The notes under the pieces were generated by a model. It ran no database searches. It was given only the letters and a program-made list of their open reading frames with translations, and was not told where the DNA came from. From Polaribacter batillariae (lineage in GTDB: Bacteria > Bacteroidota > Bacteroidia > Flavobacteriales > Flavobacteriaceae), in contig NZ_CP071795.1 of assembly GCF_017498485.1 (NCBI RefSeq), forward strand, positions 1,798,001 through 1,862,000: a stretch of 64,000 bases of DNA, read 5' to 3'. The first letter of the stretch is position 1. Every line of letters starts with the position of its first letter. Shown here piece by piece: positions 18,869 through 27,025 of the stretch. Both the position numbers and the translations under genes were made by a program.

Positions 18869-18940
18869 GTTCGAGCGCAGTCGAGAACTAATTACTTATT
18901 TTGAAATTTTAAAACCTTTCGACTACGCTAAAGGTGACAT
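18869..18940. repeat. Pair of REP-like palindromic elements
   Basis: GTTCGAGCGCAGTCGAGAAC at 18869-18888 is followed 24 bases later by a related half (CCTTTCGACTACGCTAAAGGTGACAT). Together they can fold into a long hairpin. Same family as the elements at 10873 and 22024. Confidence 0.55.
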
Positions 18941-18955
18941 TTTATATGCCTAATT

Positions 18956-19366
18956 TTACGATTCTATTTTCTCCCACATTTTATCTGTATTTAATCTAAA
19001 AGAGCCTAAATACTCGAAATTACACTGCTCTGGAGAAATGATAGACAAAAATGGTTCGCCGTTTTTATTGTTATATAAATGATAATTTTCTCCAATATTG
19101 GGCTCAAAACTAAATTTTGCATTGTAAATTAAATCGTTATACTTAAATTTTTGCATCAAATCTTCGTACTGTTTTTTAACCTCGTCGAATTTCGATTTTA
19201 ATTGTTTGTTTACACGTTGAATTCCATCGTTTTTCCAACTTGCCGTATTTAGTGGTTTAATTACTGGAGAACTTGCAGAAGTTCCATAGGGTTTTAATGC
19301 AGCGTCATATTTTTGACTTTCCTCGTTAAAAACAACTAAATCTGGTTTTTTATCATCATTTTTCAT
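18956..19366 (-). CDS. DUF2452 family protein
   Basis: A 136-residue soluble protein recognised as DUF2452: it has the family-typical GTSASSPVIKP segment near residue 30, an amphipathic helix (VNKQLKSKFDEVKKQYEDLMQKF) and a C-terminal half containing LYNNKNGEPFLSIISPEQC. No function is known. The start is the ATG at 19364-19366; a TTG three codons upstream is less likely. No signal peptide. Confidence 0.82.
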   Translation of the reverse strand: MKNDDKKPDLVVFNEESQKYDAALKPYGTSASSPVIKPLNTASWKNDGIQRVNKQLKSKFDEVKKQYEDLMQKFKYNDLIYNAKFSFEPNIGENYHLYNNKNGEPFLSIISPEQCNFEYLGSFRLNTDKMWEKIES

Positions 19367-19392
19367 TGAATACAAATTTACGATTGTTTTTA

Positions 19393-19776
19393 TTACTCTG
19401 CGTTATTTACTTCAATCCAATATCCATCTGGGTCTTGAAAATAGAATTGTTGAATCCCGTCTTTTCGAACGTAATCTTTTTTTATCGTATTTGTCCAGTC
19501 TGAATATTCAATTTTTAGATGAACAAGGTGTTTTACAAATTCTTTTAAACTTGAAGTTGACAAAGCAAAATGAACTGCTTTATTTGTTTTTACTTCTAGA
19601 TTTGGACGAGGAATTAAATGCAATTGCTTTCCCTGACCAAGTGACAACCATCTTGTTTTAGAGTTGGATGCGGTATTTTCTATTTCTTTAAATTGAAATA
19701 CTTTTTGATAGAATGCAACAGATGCATCAACATTTTTTACAGAGAGTGCTATGTGATTTAATAAAAAAGAAGCCAT
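19393..19776 (-). CDS. VOC (glyoxalase/bleomycin-resistance) family protein
   Basis: A 127-residue vicinal-oxygen-chelate fold protein with the start taken at MASFLLNHIALSVKNVD (19774-19776). The metal-ligand positions typical of glyoxalase I-like proteins are visible: His in NHIALSV, His in KAVHFAL, and Glu in the C-terminal PDGYWIEV, with QFYFQDPDGYWIEV as the strongest match. It may be a lactoylglutathione-lyase-like enzyme, but the substrate is not predictable. It lies 26 bases upstream of the DUF2452 gene on the same strand. Confidence 0.88.
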   Translation of the reverse strand: MASFLLNHIALSVKNVDASVAFYQKVFQFKEIENTASNSKTRWLSLGQGKQLHLIPRPNLEVKTNKAVHFALSTSSLKEFVKHLVHLKIEYSDWTNTIKKDYVRKDGIQQFYFQDPDGYWIEVNNAE

Positions 19777-19850
19777 ACTTATAATAATGTTGTAAAAATA
19801 CAACAATAAATAAGTAGTAAAACTTTCTTTTAAAAAACTTTAACTGGCAA

Positions 19851-19945
19851 AAATGCCTGCGCGAAGGATTGAAACGGCAGCTTTTTTAAGGTTCTAAAAC
19901 CTTAAAAAACTATAGTGTAAAGCCTGACCTGAAAGGGCGCGCCCA
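19851..19945. repeat. Structured flavobacterial hairpin element
   Basis: A GC-richer block in AT-rich surroundings: GATTGAAACGGCAGC, then a 12-bp hairpin (TTTTTTAAGGTT/AACCTTAAAAAA, 19882-19909), then TATAGTGTAAAGCCTGACC and a palindromic GGGCGCGCCC. From memory, blocks of this layout (GAAACGGCA - variable hairpin - AGTGGAAAGCC) recur in intergenic DNA of many Flavobacteriia. I know of no established function and cannot match it to a named RNA family from sequence alone. The strand of action is unclear. Confidence 0.5.
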
Positions 19946-20155
19946 AAAAAAACAACTTGTAAAAAAGTCGAAAACATTTCTAATTGCACTTGTTTTGGTT
20001 TTGTAAAACTCTGCATTTGTACAGCGCTCGCAAGCTACATTGGTGAATTTTTGGTTTTGGATATCGAAAATTTTTGATAAGATGCCACCTGTTGCTCTCA
20101 TTTCTGCTAATTTATAGGTTTTATGATTGCATTTGAGACAGGTATAAATTCTAAT
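19910..20155 (-). CDS. Small Zn-ribbon protein without a standard start codon
   Basis: On the minus strand a frame begins after an in-frame TAA and reads IRIYTCLKCNHKTYKLAEM, then RATGGILSKIFDIQNQKF and TNVACERCTNAEFYK, with two CxxC pairs forming a zinc ribbon. This resembles the small nucleic-acid-binding Zn-ribbon family (DUF2082-like). Homologues as I recall them open with a methionine where this one has ATT (20153-20155). Either translation uses AUU, or the start was lost. The first ATG (20099-20101) would remove the first zinc knuckle. The 3' end reads into the hairpin element at 19851-19945, so the native C-terminus may also be altered. Confidence 0.5.
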   Translation of the reverse strand: MRIYTCLKCNHKTYKLAEMRATGGILSKIFDIQNQKFTNVACERCTNAEFYKTKTSAIRNVFDFFTSCFFWARPFRSGFTL

Positions 20156-20245
20156 TTAATTGCTTATAATAATTAATGTTTAATAATTCGTTGCAGAATT
20201 TGCATTTTTGTTACAAAACTCTCAATAGCAATGAAGTATTTTATG

Positions 20246-20253
20246 TAATTTTG
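20246..20253 (+). promoter_or_regulatory. Candidate -7 box for glnS
   Basis: TAATTTTG matches TAnnTTTG and lies 25 bases before the glnS start codon. No clear -33 element. Confidence 0.4.
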
Positions 20254-20278
20254 TAGCTTAATTTTTTCATATAAAACG

Positions 20279-21964
20279 ATGTCTGAAGAAAAAAAATCGC
20301 TTAATTTTTTAGAGCAAATTATTGAAGAGGATTTGGCAAACGGAATGCCAAAAGAAAGTTTGCGTTTTCGTTTTCCGCCAGAACCCAATGGATATTTACA
20401 CATTGGCCATACCAAAGCCATTGGCATTAGTTTTGGTTTGGGGCAGAAATATAATGCGCCTGTAAATTTACGTTTCGACGATACAAATCCTGCAAAAGAA
20501 GAACAAGAATATGTAGATGCGATTAAGAAAGATATTTCTTGGTTAGGTTACAAATGGGCAAAAGAATGCTACTCTTCGGACTATTTTCAGCAATTATTCG
20601 ATTGGGCAGTTTTATTGATAAAAGATGGTAAAGCGTATGTAGATTCGCAATCTTCTGAAGAAATGCGTATTCAAAAAGGAACGCCAACTCAAGTGGGTAC
20701 CAATAGTCCTTTTCGAAATCGTTCTGTGGAAGAAAATTTAGCCCTGTTCCAAGGAATGAAAGATGGAAAATTTAAAGAGGGCGAGCATACGTTGCGTGCA
20801 AAAATAGATATGAGTTCGCCAAATATGTTAATGCGAGATCCTTTAATGTACAGAATTTTATACAAAGCGCACCATAGAACTGGCACAGATTGGTGTATTT
20901 ACCCAATGTACGATTGGACGCATGGAGAGAGCGATTATATAGAGCAAATTTCGCATTCTTTGTGTTCTTTAGAGTTTAAACCTCACAGAGAGTTGTACAA
21001 TTGGTTTAAAGAAAATGTTTACGAATATAGTGCAGATGAATATCCTTTAGCACCAAAACAACGTGAGTTTTCTCGTTTGAATTTGAGTTACACTATTATG
21101 AGCAAACGCAAGTTATTAACTTTGGTTGAAAACGGAATTGTTTCTGGTTGGAACGACCCAAGAATGCCCACAATTTCTGGTTTACGAAGACGTGGTTATA
21201 CACCTGCATCGATTAGAAGTTTTGTAGAAACTGTAGGTGTTTCTAAACGTGAAAACGTAATTGATGTAGCCCTTTTAGAGTTTAAAATTCGTGAAGATTT
21301 AAACAAAACCGCCAACAGAGTAATGGCTGTTTTAGACCCTGTAAAAGTGGTAATTACCAATTACCCTGAAGGAAAAGAAGAAATGTTACAAGCAGAAAAC
21401 AATCAAGAAGATGCATCTGCTGGGTATAGAGAAGTGCCTTTTTCTAGAGAAATTTATATCGAAAAAGAAGATTTTAGAGAGCAAGCGAATAAGAAGTTTT
21501 TTCGATTGAAATTAGGTAAAGAAGTGCGTTTAAAAAATGCCTATATTATAAAAGCAGAAAGCTGTACAAAAGACAAAAACGGAAACATTACCGAAATACA
21601 ATGTACTTATGATAAATTGAGTAAATCTGGAAGTGGTACCGAAGAAAGTTTACGAAAAGTAAAAGGAACTTTGCACTGGGTTTCTGTAAAACACGCTGTA
21701 AATGCAGAAGTAAGAGCTTATGATAGATTGTTTTTAGATGAAGCTCCAGATGCACATAAAGACAAAGATTTTATGGAGTTTTTAAATCCGAATTCGTTAG
21801 AAGTAATTAATGCTTTTGTAGAACCAAGTTTACAATCGGCCAAAATTGGAGATCGTTTTCAGTTTCAACGTTTGGGATATTTTAATGTAGATGATGATGC
21901 TACTGCAGAAAAACTTGTATTTAACAAAACGGTTGGCTTACGAGATTCTTGGGGAGGAAAATAA
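20279..21964 (+). CDS. glnS: Glutaminyl-tRNA synthetase
   Basis: A 561-residue class I synthetase that charges tRNA-Gln. Visible motifs are the HIGH signature in GYLHIGHTKAIGISFG (about residues 38-53), the nucleotide-binding FDDTNPAKEEQEYVDAI, TDWCIYPMYDWTHGESDYIE, and the KMSKS equivalent in YTIMSKRKLL. The C-terminal anticodon-binding beta-barrels follow (GYREVPFSREIYIEKEDF). Length fits GlnRS. Its presence means Gln-tRNA need not come from the Glu-tRNA amidotransferase route. Monocistronic on the plus strand. Confidence 0.97.
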   Translation: MSEEKKSLNFLEQIIEEDLANGMPKESLRFRFPPEPNGYLHIGHTKAIGISFGLGQKYNAPVNLRFDDTNPAKEEQEYVDAIKKDISWLGYKWAKECYSSDYFQQLFDWAVLLIKDGKAYVDSQSSEEMRIQKGTPTQVGTNSPFRNRSVEENLALFQGMKDGKFKEGEHTLRAKIDMSSPNMLMRDPLMYRILYKAHHRTGTDWCIYPMYDWTHGESDYIEQISHSLCSLEFKPHRELYNWFKENVYEYSADEYPLAPKQREFSRLNLSYTIMSKRKLLTLVENGIVSGWNDPRMPTISGLRRRGYTPASIRSFVETVGVSKRENVIDVALLEFKIREDLNKTANRVMAVLDPVKVVITNYPEGKEEMLQAENNQEDASAGYREVPFSREIYIEKEDFREQANKKFFRLKLGKEVRLKNAYIIKAESCTKDKNGNITEIQCTYDKLSKSGSGTEESLRKVKGTLHWVSVKHAVNAEVRAYDRLFLDEAPDAHKDKDFMEFLNPNSLEVINAFVEPSLQSAKIGDRFQFQRLGYFNVDDDATAEKLVFNKTVGLRDSWGGK

Positions 21965-22023
21965 GTTGGAAGTTGAGAGTTAGATGTTAGAAGTTGAGAG
22001 TTGGAAGTTTTTAAAAAATGTCT

Positions 22024-22043
22024 GTTCGAGCGCGGTCGAGAAC
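22024..22043. repeat. REP-like palindromic element
   Basis: GTTCGAGCGCGGTCGAGAAC, an imperfect palindrome. It directly follows a decayed stretch of near-tandem GTTGAGAGTTGGAA-type repeats (21965-22010) in the gap between glnS and the DUF6370 gene. Confidence 0.55.
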
Positions 22044-22061
22044 TAATAAAAATTTATAATT

Positions 22062-22373
22062 ATGAAAAAAATTCTTTTATTATCGGTATTTATGATGGCT
22101 TTTTCTTGTGGAAACAAAAAAGAGGTAACACAAATGGTAGAAGTTTCTTGCGGACAATGCAAATTCGATTTAGATTCTGAAGACGGTTGTAGTTTGGCTG
22201 TAAGAATTGATAACAAAGCTTATTTTGTAGATGGTTTTAATATCGACGATTTTGGTGATGCGCACGACGAGCATACTGGTTTTTGCGAAGTGGTTAGAAA
22301 AGGAGAAATTACAGGTAAAGTTGTAGAAGGAAGATTTGTTGCGAGTTCTTTGAAGTTGTTGGATTCTGAATAG
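22062..22373 (+). CDS. DUF6370 family lipoprotein
   Basis: A 103-residue protein with a lipoprotein signal (MMAFSC, Cys16). The mature part has the pattern I associate with DUF6370: VEVSCGQCKFDL with a CxxC, a later DGCSLAVRIDNKAYFVDG, then DFGDAHDEHTGFCEVVRKGEITGKVVEGRF. Conserved cysteines and histidine suggest metal or redox binding, but this is unproven. A hairpin with a T run follows. Confidence 0.8.
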   Translation: MKKILLLSVFMMAFSCGNKKEVTQMVEVSCGQCKFDLDSEDGCSLAVRIDNKAYFVDGFNIDDFGDAHDEHTGFCEVVRKGEITGKVVEGRFVASSLKLLDSE

Positions 22374-22393
22374 AAAAACTTTTTCTTAAAATT

Positions 22394-22440
22394 AAAAAAT
22401 CCGATGAAGATTTAAACTTTCATCAATTTTTTTTATATTT
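22394..22440 (+). terminator. Terminator after the DUF6370 gene
   Basis: AAAAAATCCGATGAAGATTT folds back on AAACTTTCATC with one mismatch region and is followed by a run of T. The CCGATGAA stem core is shared with the stronger hairpin at 23034-23069, which suggests duplication. Confidence 0.5.
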
Positions 22441-22467
22441 TTTATATATTATATACTATATATATTA

Positions 22468-22475
22468 TATATTTG
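22468..22475 (+). promoter_or_regulatory. Candidate -7 box and AT palindrome for the toxin-antitoxin operon
   Basis: TATATTTG matches TAnnTTTG. It overlaps a long alternating AT palindrome (about 22441-22472) that could be the operator at which the antitoxin represses its own operon; that is inference from the usual logic of type II systems. Confidence 0.45.
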
Positions 22476-22519
22476 TATCGGGAGTTTAATATTTTGAAAA
22501 ATTAGAGAATTGAAGAATT

Positions 22520-22768
22520 ATGAAAAAATTAATAGAAATAGATGATTCTATTCTCACAAAACTGAAAGTATTATCTGCTTTTGAAGGATTAAGTGTAAAA
22601 GCCTTAATGGAAAAAGCTATAGAATTGTTTGTAAAATCGAAAGAAAAAGAACAATTAGATAGTTTAACCCAAGAACAAAAAGAAGATATTGGTCTTTTAC
22701 TTTTAATGCAACAAGCAGATAAAACTGATACTGTTAGTGAGGAAGAGTTTTTAAATGCTTTAAAATAA
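22520..22768 (+). CDS. Putative antitoxin of a type II toxin-antitoxin pair
   Basis: An 82-residue protein. The N-terminal half (MKKLIEIDDSILTKLKVLSAFEGLSVKALMEKAIELFVKS overall) has the strand-helix-helix pattern of ribbon-helix-helix DNA-binding antitoxins. The charged C-terminal tail, ending in EEEFLNALK, would wrap the toxin. Its TAA stop overlaps the ATG of the toxin gene by one base, the usual coupling that keeps antitoxin in excess. Not assignable to a named family. Confidence 0.8.
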   Translation: MKKLIEIDDSILTKLKVLSAFEGLSVKALMEKAIELFVKSKEKEQLDSLTQEQKEDIGLLLLMQQADKTDTVSEEEFLNALK

Positions 22769-23022
22769 TGGAAATTATTTATTTACGTCAAGCTTTAAAA
22801 GATGTAAACAAAATTAAAAACAGTAAGTTAAAACTAAAATTAGCTAAAGTTGTAGCTAATTTAAAAATAGCAGAAAACTTATCAGAAATTAAGAATGTAC
22901 AAGCAATGTCAGGTCATTCTGAAGCTTATAGAATTAGAATTGGTGATTATAGATTAGGAATTTTTTATTCCGAAGAAAAAATTACAATTGCCCGTTTTTT
23001 TAAAACGAGAAGATATTTATAA
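22768..23022 (+). CDS. RelE/ParE family toxin
   Basis: An 84-residue basic protein with the RelE/ParE fold pattern: two N-terminal helices (LRQALKDVNKIKNSKLKLKLAKVV), then SGHSEAYRIRIGDYRLGIFY, the strongly conserved YRIRxGDYR signature, and a final strand (ITIARFFKTRRYL). RelE members cut mRNA on the ribosome and ParE members poison gyrase; the sequence alone does not settle which. Both genes are intact, so the module is probably functional. A perfect terminator palindrome follows at 23034. Confidence 0.88.
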   Translation: MEIIYLRQALKDVNKIKNSKLKLKLAKVVANLKIAENLSEIKNVQAMSGHSEAYRIRIGDYRLGIFYSEEKITIARFFKTRRYL

Positions 23023-23033
23023 ATTATTCCCAT

Positions 23034-23069
23034 AAAAAATCCGATGAATTTAAATTCATCGGATTTTTT
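23034..23069. terminator. Perfect palindromic terminator, probably bidirectional
   Basis: AAAAAATCCGATGAATTT followed at once by its complement: 18-bp arms and no spacer. It has A runs on the left and T runs on the right. It sits between the convergent toxin gene (plus strand) and the aldo/keto reductase gene (minus strand) and can serve both. Confidence 0.8.
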
Positions 23070-23107
23070 ATGACTGCCAACTGAATACTGAAAAATTGCC
23101 CACTCAA

Positions 23108-24148
23108 TTACGGAGCAGGATTAGGAATATCTGTATGAACTTCTTCAATTTCTTTTAAAGTTTCTTCGGATAAATCGATGTTGATAGAATTGATATTTTC
23201 TTTTAATTGATTCACTTTTGTTGCCCCAATAATATTACTCGTTACAAATGGTAATTGATTGATAAACGCCAACGACATTTCCGATAATGTAATTCCTGCT
23301 TTTTTTGCAATTGCTTCGTATCTTTTTACAGCTTCCAAAGAACCATCGCCCATATAACGTGCAATAAAACGTGGAAATAAGGTTCCTCTTGCGCCTTTTG
23401 GTTTGTTTCCGTCTAAATATTTTCCAGATAAAACACCCTGTGCCAAAGGAGAGTAAGCTAACAAACCAATGTTTTCTCTTAAAGAAACTTCGCTCATTCC
23501 TGCTTCGTAACTTCTGTGAATCAAAGAATATGAATTTTGAATGGTTATTGGTCTTGCCAATTTATTTACTGCTGCAGTTTGTAGGTATTGTAGAGTTCCC
23601 CAAGGAGTTTCGTTCGACAAACCATATTGTCTTATTTTTCCTTCTTGAATTAAATCATTTAAAGTTTTAATAATTTCTAAATAATTTTCAGTTGCATCTT
23701 TTGCAGCATCTGTTGGAAAATCTCTTGTTCCGAATACATTTACACCTCTATTGGGCCAGTGTAATTGATACAGATCGATATAATCTGTCTGTAAACGTTT
23801 TAAGCTTCCTTCTACAGCTTCTAGGATATTTTTTTTATTCAATCCACCTTCTCTAATGTGTTTGGTATAATCTCCACCACCTGCAATTTTACTTGCCAAA
23901 ACAACTTTATCTCTATTTCCTGATTTTTTAAACCAATTCCCAATAATTTTTTCTGTAGAACCATAGGTTTCTGGTGAAGCAGGAACTGCGTATAATTCTG
24001 CAGTATCAAAAAAGTTTACACCTTGTTCCAGTGCATAATCCATTTGTTCGAAACCTTCTTCTTGTGTATTTTGGTTTCCCCAAGTCATGGTTCCTAAACA
24101 TATTTTACTAACTTTTATATCGGTATTTGGGAGTTTTGTGTATTTCAT
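23108..24148 (-). CDS. Aldo/keto reductase, Tas-like
   Basis: A 346-residue NADP(H)-dependent reductase with a TIM-barrel fold. Family motifs are visible: GTMTWGNQNT near the N-terminus, the catalytic DTAELY with tyrosine, the catalytic lysine in VVLASKIAG, the histidine in YQLHWPNRG, and the cofactor-binding C-terminal region (IIGATKVNQLKENI). The conserved SPETYGSTEKIIGNWF segment points to the E. coli Tas subgroup. Substrate unknown. Monocistronic, convergent with the toxin-antitoxin operon. Confidence 0.93.
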   Translation of the reverse strand: MKYTKLPNTDIKVSKICLGTMTWGNQNTQEEGFEQMDYALEQGVNFFDTAELYAVPASPETYGSTEKIIGNWFKKSGNRDKVVLASKIAGGGDYTKHIREGGLNKKNILEAVEGSLKRLQTDYIDLYQLHWPNRGVNVFGTRDFPTDAAKDATENYLEIIKTLNDLIQEGKIRQYGLSNETPWGTLQYLQTAAVNKLARPITIQNSYSLIHRSYEAGMSEVSLRENIGLLAYSPLAQGVLSGKYLDGNKPKGARGTLFPRFIARYMGDGSLEAVKRYEAIAKKAGITLSEMSLAFINQLPFVTSNIIGATKVNQLKENINSINIDLSEETLKEIEEVHTDIPNPAP

Positions 24149-24232
24149 TTTTTGTGTAATTGTTTATTTGTTGAATTGTGTAACTGTTTTTAAACTGACT
24201 GCTAAATTAAAACTAATTTAATCTTAAAACAA

Positions 24233-24261
24233 AAGCGTATAATTTAAAAAATTATACGCTT
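24233..24261 (-). terminator. Terminator after pgk
   Basis: Arms AAGCGTATAATTT (24233-24245) and AAATTATACGCTT (24249-24261), followed on the minus strand by TTTTGTTTTAAG. It lies downstream of pgk. Confidence 0.65.
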
Positions 24262-24279
24262 ATAAGAATATGTTATAAT

Positions 24280-24306
24280 TGAACTTCGACAAGCTCAGTT
24301 TGACAT
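24280..24306. repeat. REP-like element (GAACTTCGACAAGCTCAGTTTGACA)
   Basis: A short element ending in TTTGACATTTTG, related in layout to the other TCGA-containing hairpin elements in the window. It lies between pgk and its terminator. Confidence 0.45.
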
Positions 24307-24382
24307 TTTGATTTATAATTATGTTTTCTGAATAATAATTGAATTCTTACAATTCAACAATTACACAATTCAACAATTACAC

Positions 24383-25570
24383 CTATTTTAGAATAGCCTC
24401 AATTCCTGGTAAGCTTTTTCCTTCTAGCATTTCTAACATGGCACCACCACCTGTAGAAACATAGCTTACTTTATCTGCAAAACCAAATTGTTTTACTGCT
24501 GCCACAGAATCTCCACCACCAACTAACGAGAATGCGCCGTTTTTAGTGGCTTTGTCTATAGAGTGTCCTAATGCAATGGTTCCTGCAGCAAAAGATTCCA
24601 TTTCGAAAACCCCTAAAGGTCCGTTCCATAAAATTGTTTTCGATTTGTTTACAATTTCATCAAAAAATTCTCTTGATTTTGGTCCAGCATCTACACCTTC
24701 CCAACCATCTGGAATTGCATTGATATCGCAAATTTGTGTATTTGCATCGTTAGAAAAATTATCAGCAGCAACCACATCTACAGGAATATGAACTTCTACT
24801 CCTTTTTCTTTTGCTTGTTTTAAAATATCTAATGCTAAGTCTTGTTTATCGTCTTCGCAAATAGAATTTCCTATTTTTCCACCTTGAGCTTTTATAAACG
24901 TAAAACTCATTCCACCTCCAATAATTAAATGATCTACCTTATCTAAAATATTTTCGATAACTGTAATTTTAGACGATACTTTAGCACCTCCTAAAATTGC
25001 CAATACTGGTTTTTCTGAATTGTTTAAAACCTTATCGATACTTTCTATTTCTCTTGCTAATAAATTTCCAAAACATTTATTTTCTTCAAAAAATTGTGCA
25101 ATAATTGTGGTAGATGCATGTGCTCTGTGAGCGGTTCCAAAAGCATCGTTTACATAAATATCTCCAAATTTCGATAATTTCTCTGCAAATGCTACATCTC
25201 CTTTGGTTTCTTCGGCATAAAAACGAAGGTTTTCTAATAATAAAATCTCGCCCGATTCTAAATTAGCCACTGCTGCTTCGACTTTTTCTCCAACACAATC
25301 TTCCACAAATTTTACATTACAACCAATAATATCTACAACCGATTTTACAATGTGTTTTAAAGAAAATTCTTCTTGAAAACCTTTTGGACGACCTAAATGA
25401 GACATTAACACACAGCTTCCTCCTTGTTCTAAAATATCGATTATTGTTGATTTTGCAGCTTGAATTCTGGTAGTATCTGTCACTTCAAATTTATCGTTTA
25501 AAGGCACATTAAAATCTACACGAATAATCGCTTTTTTATTTTCGAAATTAAAATCTTTTAGTGTTTTCAT
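24383..25570 (-). CDS. pgk: Phosphoglycerate kinase
   Basis: A 395-residue glycolytic kinase making ATP and 3-phosphoglycerate from 1,3-bisphosphoglycerate. Motifs: RVDFNVPLN near the N-terminus, SHLGRPKG for substrate binding, [30 protein letters not shown], and the C-terminal VGGGDSVAA nucleotide-binding loop with STGGGAMLE. Full length with no lesion. It is transcribed divergently from holB. Confidence 0.97.
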   Translation of the reverse strand: MKTLKDFNFENKKAIIRVDFNVPLNDKFEVTDTTRIQAAKSTIIDILEQGGSCVLMSHLGRPKGFQEEFSLKHIVKSVVDIIGCNVKFVEDCVGEKVEAAVANLESGEILLLENLRFYAEETKGDVAFAEKLSKFGDIYVNDAFGTAHRAHASTTIIAQFFEENKCFGNLLAREIESIDKVLNNSEKPVLAILGGAKVSSKITVIENILDKVDHLIIGGGMSFTFIKAQGGKIGNSICEDDKQDLALDILKQAKEKGVEVHIPVDVVAADNFSNDANTQICDINAIPDGWEGVDAGPKSREFFDEIVNKSKTILWNGPLGVFEMESFAAGTIALGHSIDKATKNGAFSLVGGGDSVAAVKQFGFADKVSYVSTGGGAMLEMLEGKSLPGIEAILK

Positions 25571-25761
25571 TTTTGGTATTTTCTATTTTTAACAAAAATA
25601 CCTTTTTCTTTAGTTTTTAGAAAGTTGAAATTTAAAAAGTTAAGTTAACGTTTGCGTAAATTATCTATTAAAGAATTCGGTTTCGACTGCAATCAATCTA
25701 CCATTCTTATAAAATATAATTTTTGACATCTAAAATTGATGAGATTCTGCATAACAAATTT

Positions 25762-25769
25762 TATATTTG
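25762..25769 (+). promoter_or_regulatory. -7 box immediately upstream of holB
   Basis: TATATTTG (consensus TAnnTTTG) ends three bases before the ATG at 25773, with a TTGA at 25736-25739 at roughly -33 spacing. If real, transcription would start at or inside the start codon, giving a leaderless mRNA. Confidence 0.5.
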
Positions 25770-25772
25770 TAC

Positions 25773-26915
25773 ATGCTTTTCAACCAAATTATAGGTCAAG
25801 AACACATTAAAAACCATTTGCAAGTTTCTGCAGAAAATGGTAGAATTCCGCATGCGCAACTATTTGTAGGAAAAGAAGGAAGTGGCACTTTGCCAATGGC
25901 AATCGCCTACGCACAATTTTTATTATGTAATTTTTCTGAAAATAGTAATGCCTGTAATTTAAAATGCGAAAAATTACAGCATCCAGATTTGCATTTTGCA
26001 TTTCCTGTAACTACTAATGATGCTGTAAAAAAGCATCCTGTTAGTAATTTATTTTTAGAAGATTGGCGAGATTTTGTTACTACACAACCTTATGGAGGTT
26101 TATTTAATTGGTTGCAATTTATTGGTGTAGAAAATAAACAAGGAAATATTGGGGTTGATGAAGCTGAAGATGTTGTAAAAAAACTACAACTAAAAAGTTA
26201 CGAAGGAGGTTTTAAAGTAATGATTATTTGGATGGCAGAAAAAATGAATATTGCTGCCGCCAACAAATTGTTAAAATTAATCGAAGAACCACCAAATAAA
26301 ACGGTTTTTATTTTAATTACCGAGAATGAAGAGCAAATTATCAATACCATAAAATCGCGTTGCCAAGCCTTACATTTTCCTGTTTTGGCAGAACAAGATA
26401 TTGCAAAAACTTTGGTTGAGAGAGAAAATTGCTCAGAGAGTGAGGCTGCAAGCATTGCACATCAAGCAGAGGGAAATTATAACAAAGCCGTTCATTTATT
26501 ACACAACGATGCTTCTGATTTGGTTTTTGAAGAATGGTTTATTGCATGGATAAGAACCGCGTTTAAAGCCAAAGGAAATGCTTCTGTGGTGCAACAATTA
26601 ATTTCTTGGTCCGACACGATTGCCAAAACCGGACGTGAAACTCAAAAACGTTTTTTAGAATATTGTTTGCAATTTTTTAGACAAGCTTTATTACTAAATT
26701 ACAAATCTGAAAATTTAGTTTTTATGGAAACAAAAACCCGTTTCGATTTGTCTAAATTTGCGCCTTTTGTACATGCAGGTAATATTTTAGAAATAGAAAA
26801 AGAACTGAACGATGCCATCTATCATATAGAAAGAAATGGAAATGCTAAAATTATTTTGTTAGATTTATCGATGAAACTAACGAGGTTTTTGCATAAAAAG
26901 GAAGAGACTGTTTAA
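25773..26915 (+). CDS. holB: DNA polymerase III delta-prime subunit
   Basis: A 380-residue clamp-loader subunit. It opens with MLFNQIIGQEHIKNHLQ and has a degenerate P-loop (VGKEGSGTLP), as expected for a delta-prime that does not hydrolyse ATP. It also has a cysteine cluster for the zinc module (CNFSENSNACNLKCEKLQHPD), a sensor region (MNIAAANKLLKLIEEPP), and the SRC motif in IKSRCQALHF that supplies the arginine finger. The start is the ATG at 25773; an upstream TTG is inside the -7 box. The C-terminal collar domain is complete. Confidence 0.93.
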   Translation: MLFNQIIGQEHIKNHLQVSAENGRIPHAQLFVGKEGSGTLPMAIAYAQFLLCNFSENSNACNLKCEKLQHPDLHFAFPVTTNDAVKKHPVSNLFLEDWRDFVTTQPYGGLFNWLQFIGVENKQGNIGVDEAEDVVKKLQLKSYEGGFKVMIIWMAEKMNIAAANKLLKLIEEPPNKTVFILITENEEQIINTIKSRCQALHFPVLAEQDIAKTLVERENCSESEAASIAHQAEGNYNKAVHLLHNDASDLVFEEWFIAWIRTAFKAKGNASVVQQLISWSDTIAKTGRETQKRFLEYCLQFFRQALLLNYKSENLVFMETKTRFDLSKFAPFVHAGNILEIEKELNDAIYHIERNGNAKIILLDLSMKLTRFLHKKEETV

Positions 26916-27025
26916 CTCATTTATCTTAAAATAATTCTTTCTTTATAAAAAATTCTACCTAAAAATGTAACCTTTTTGAAAACTTGAGGTTTTAAAATTG
27001 GTAACCAACTTAAGTAGAGATTATT

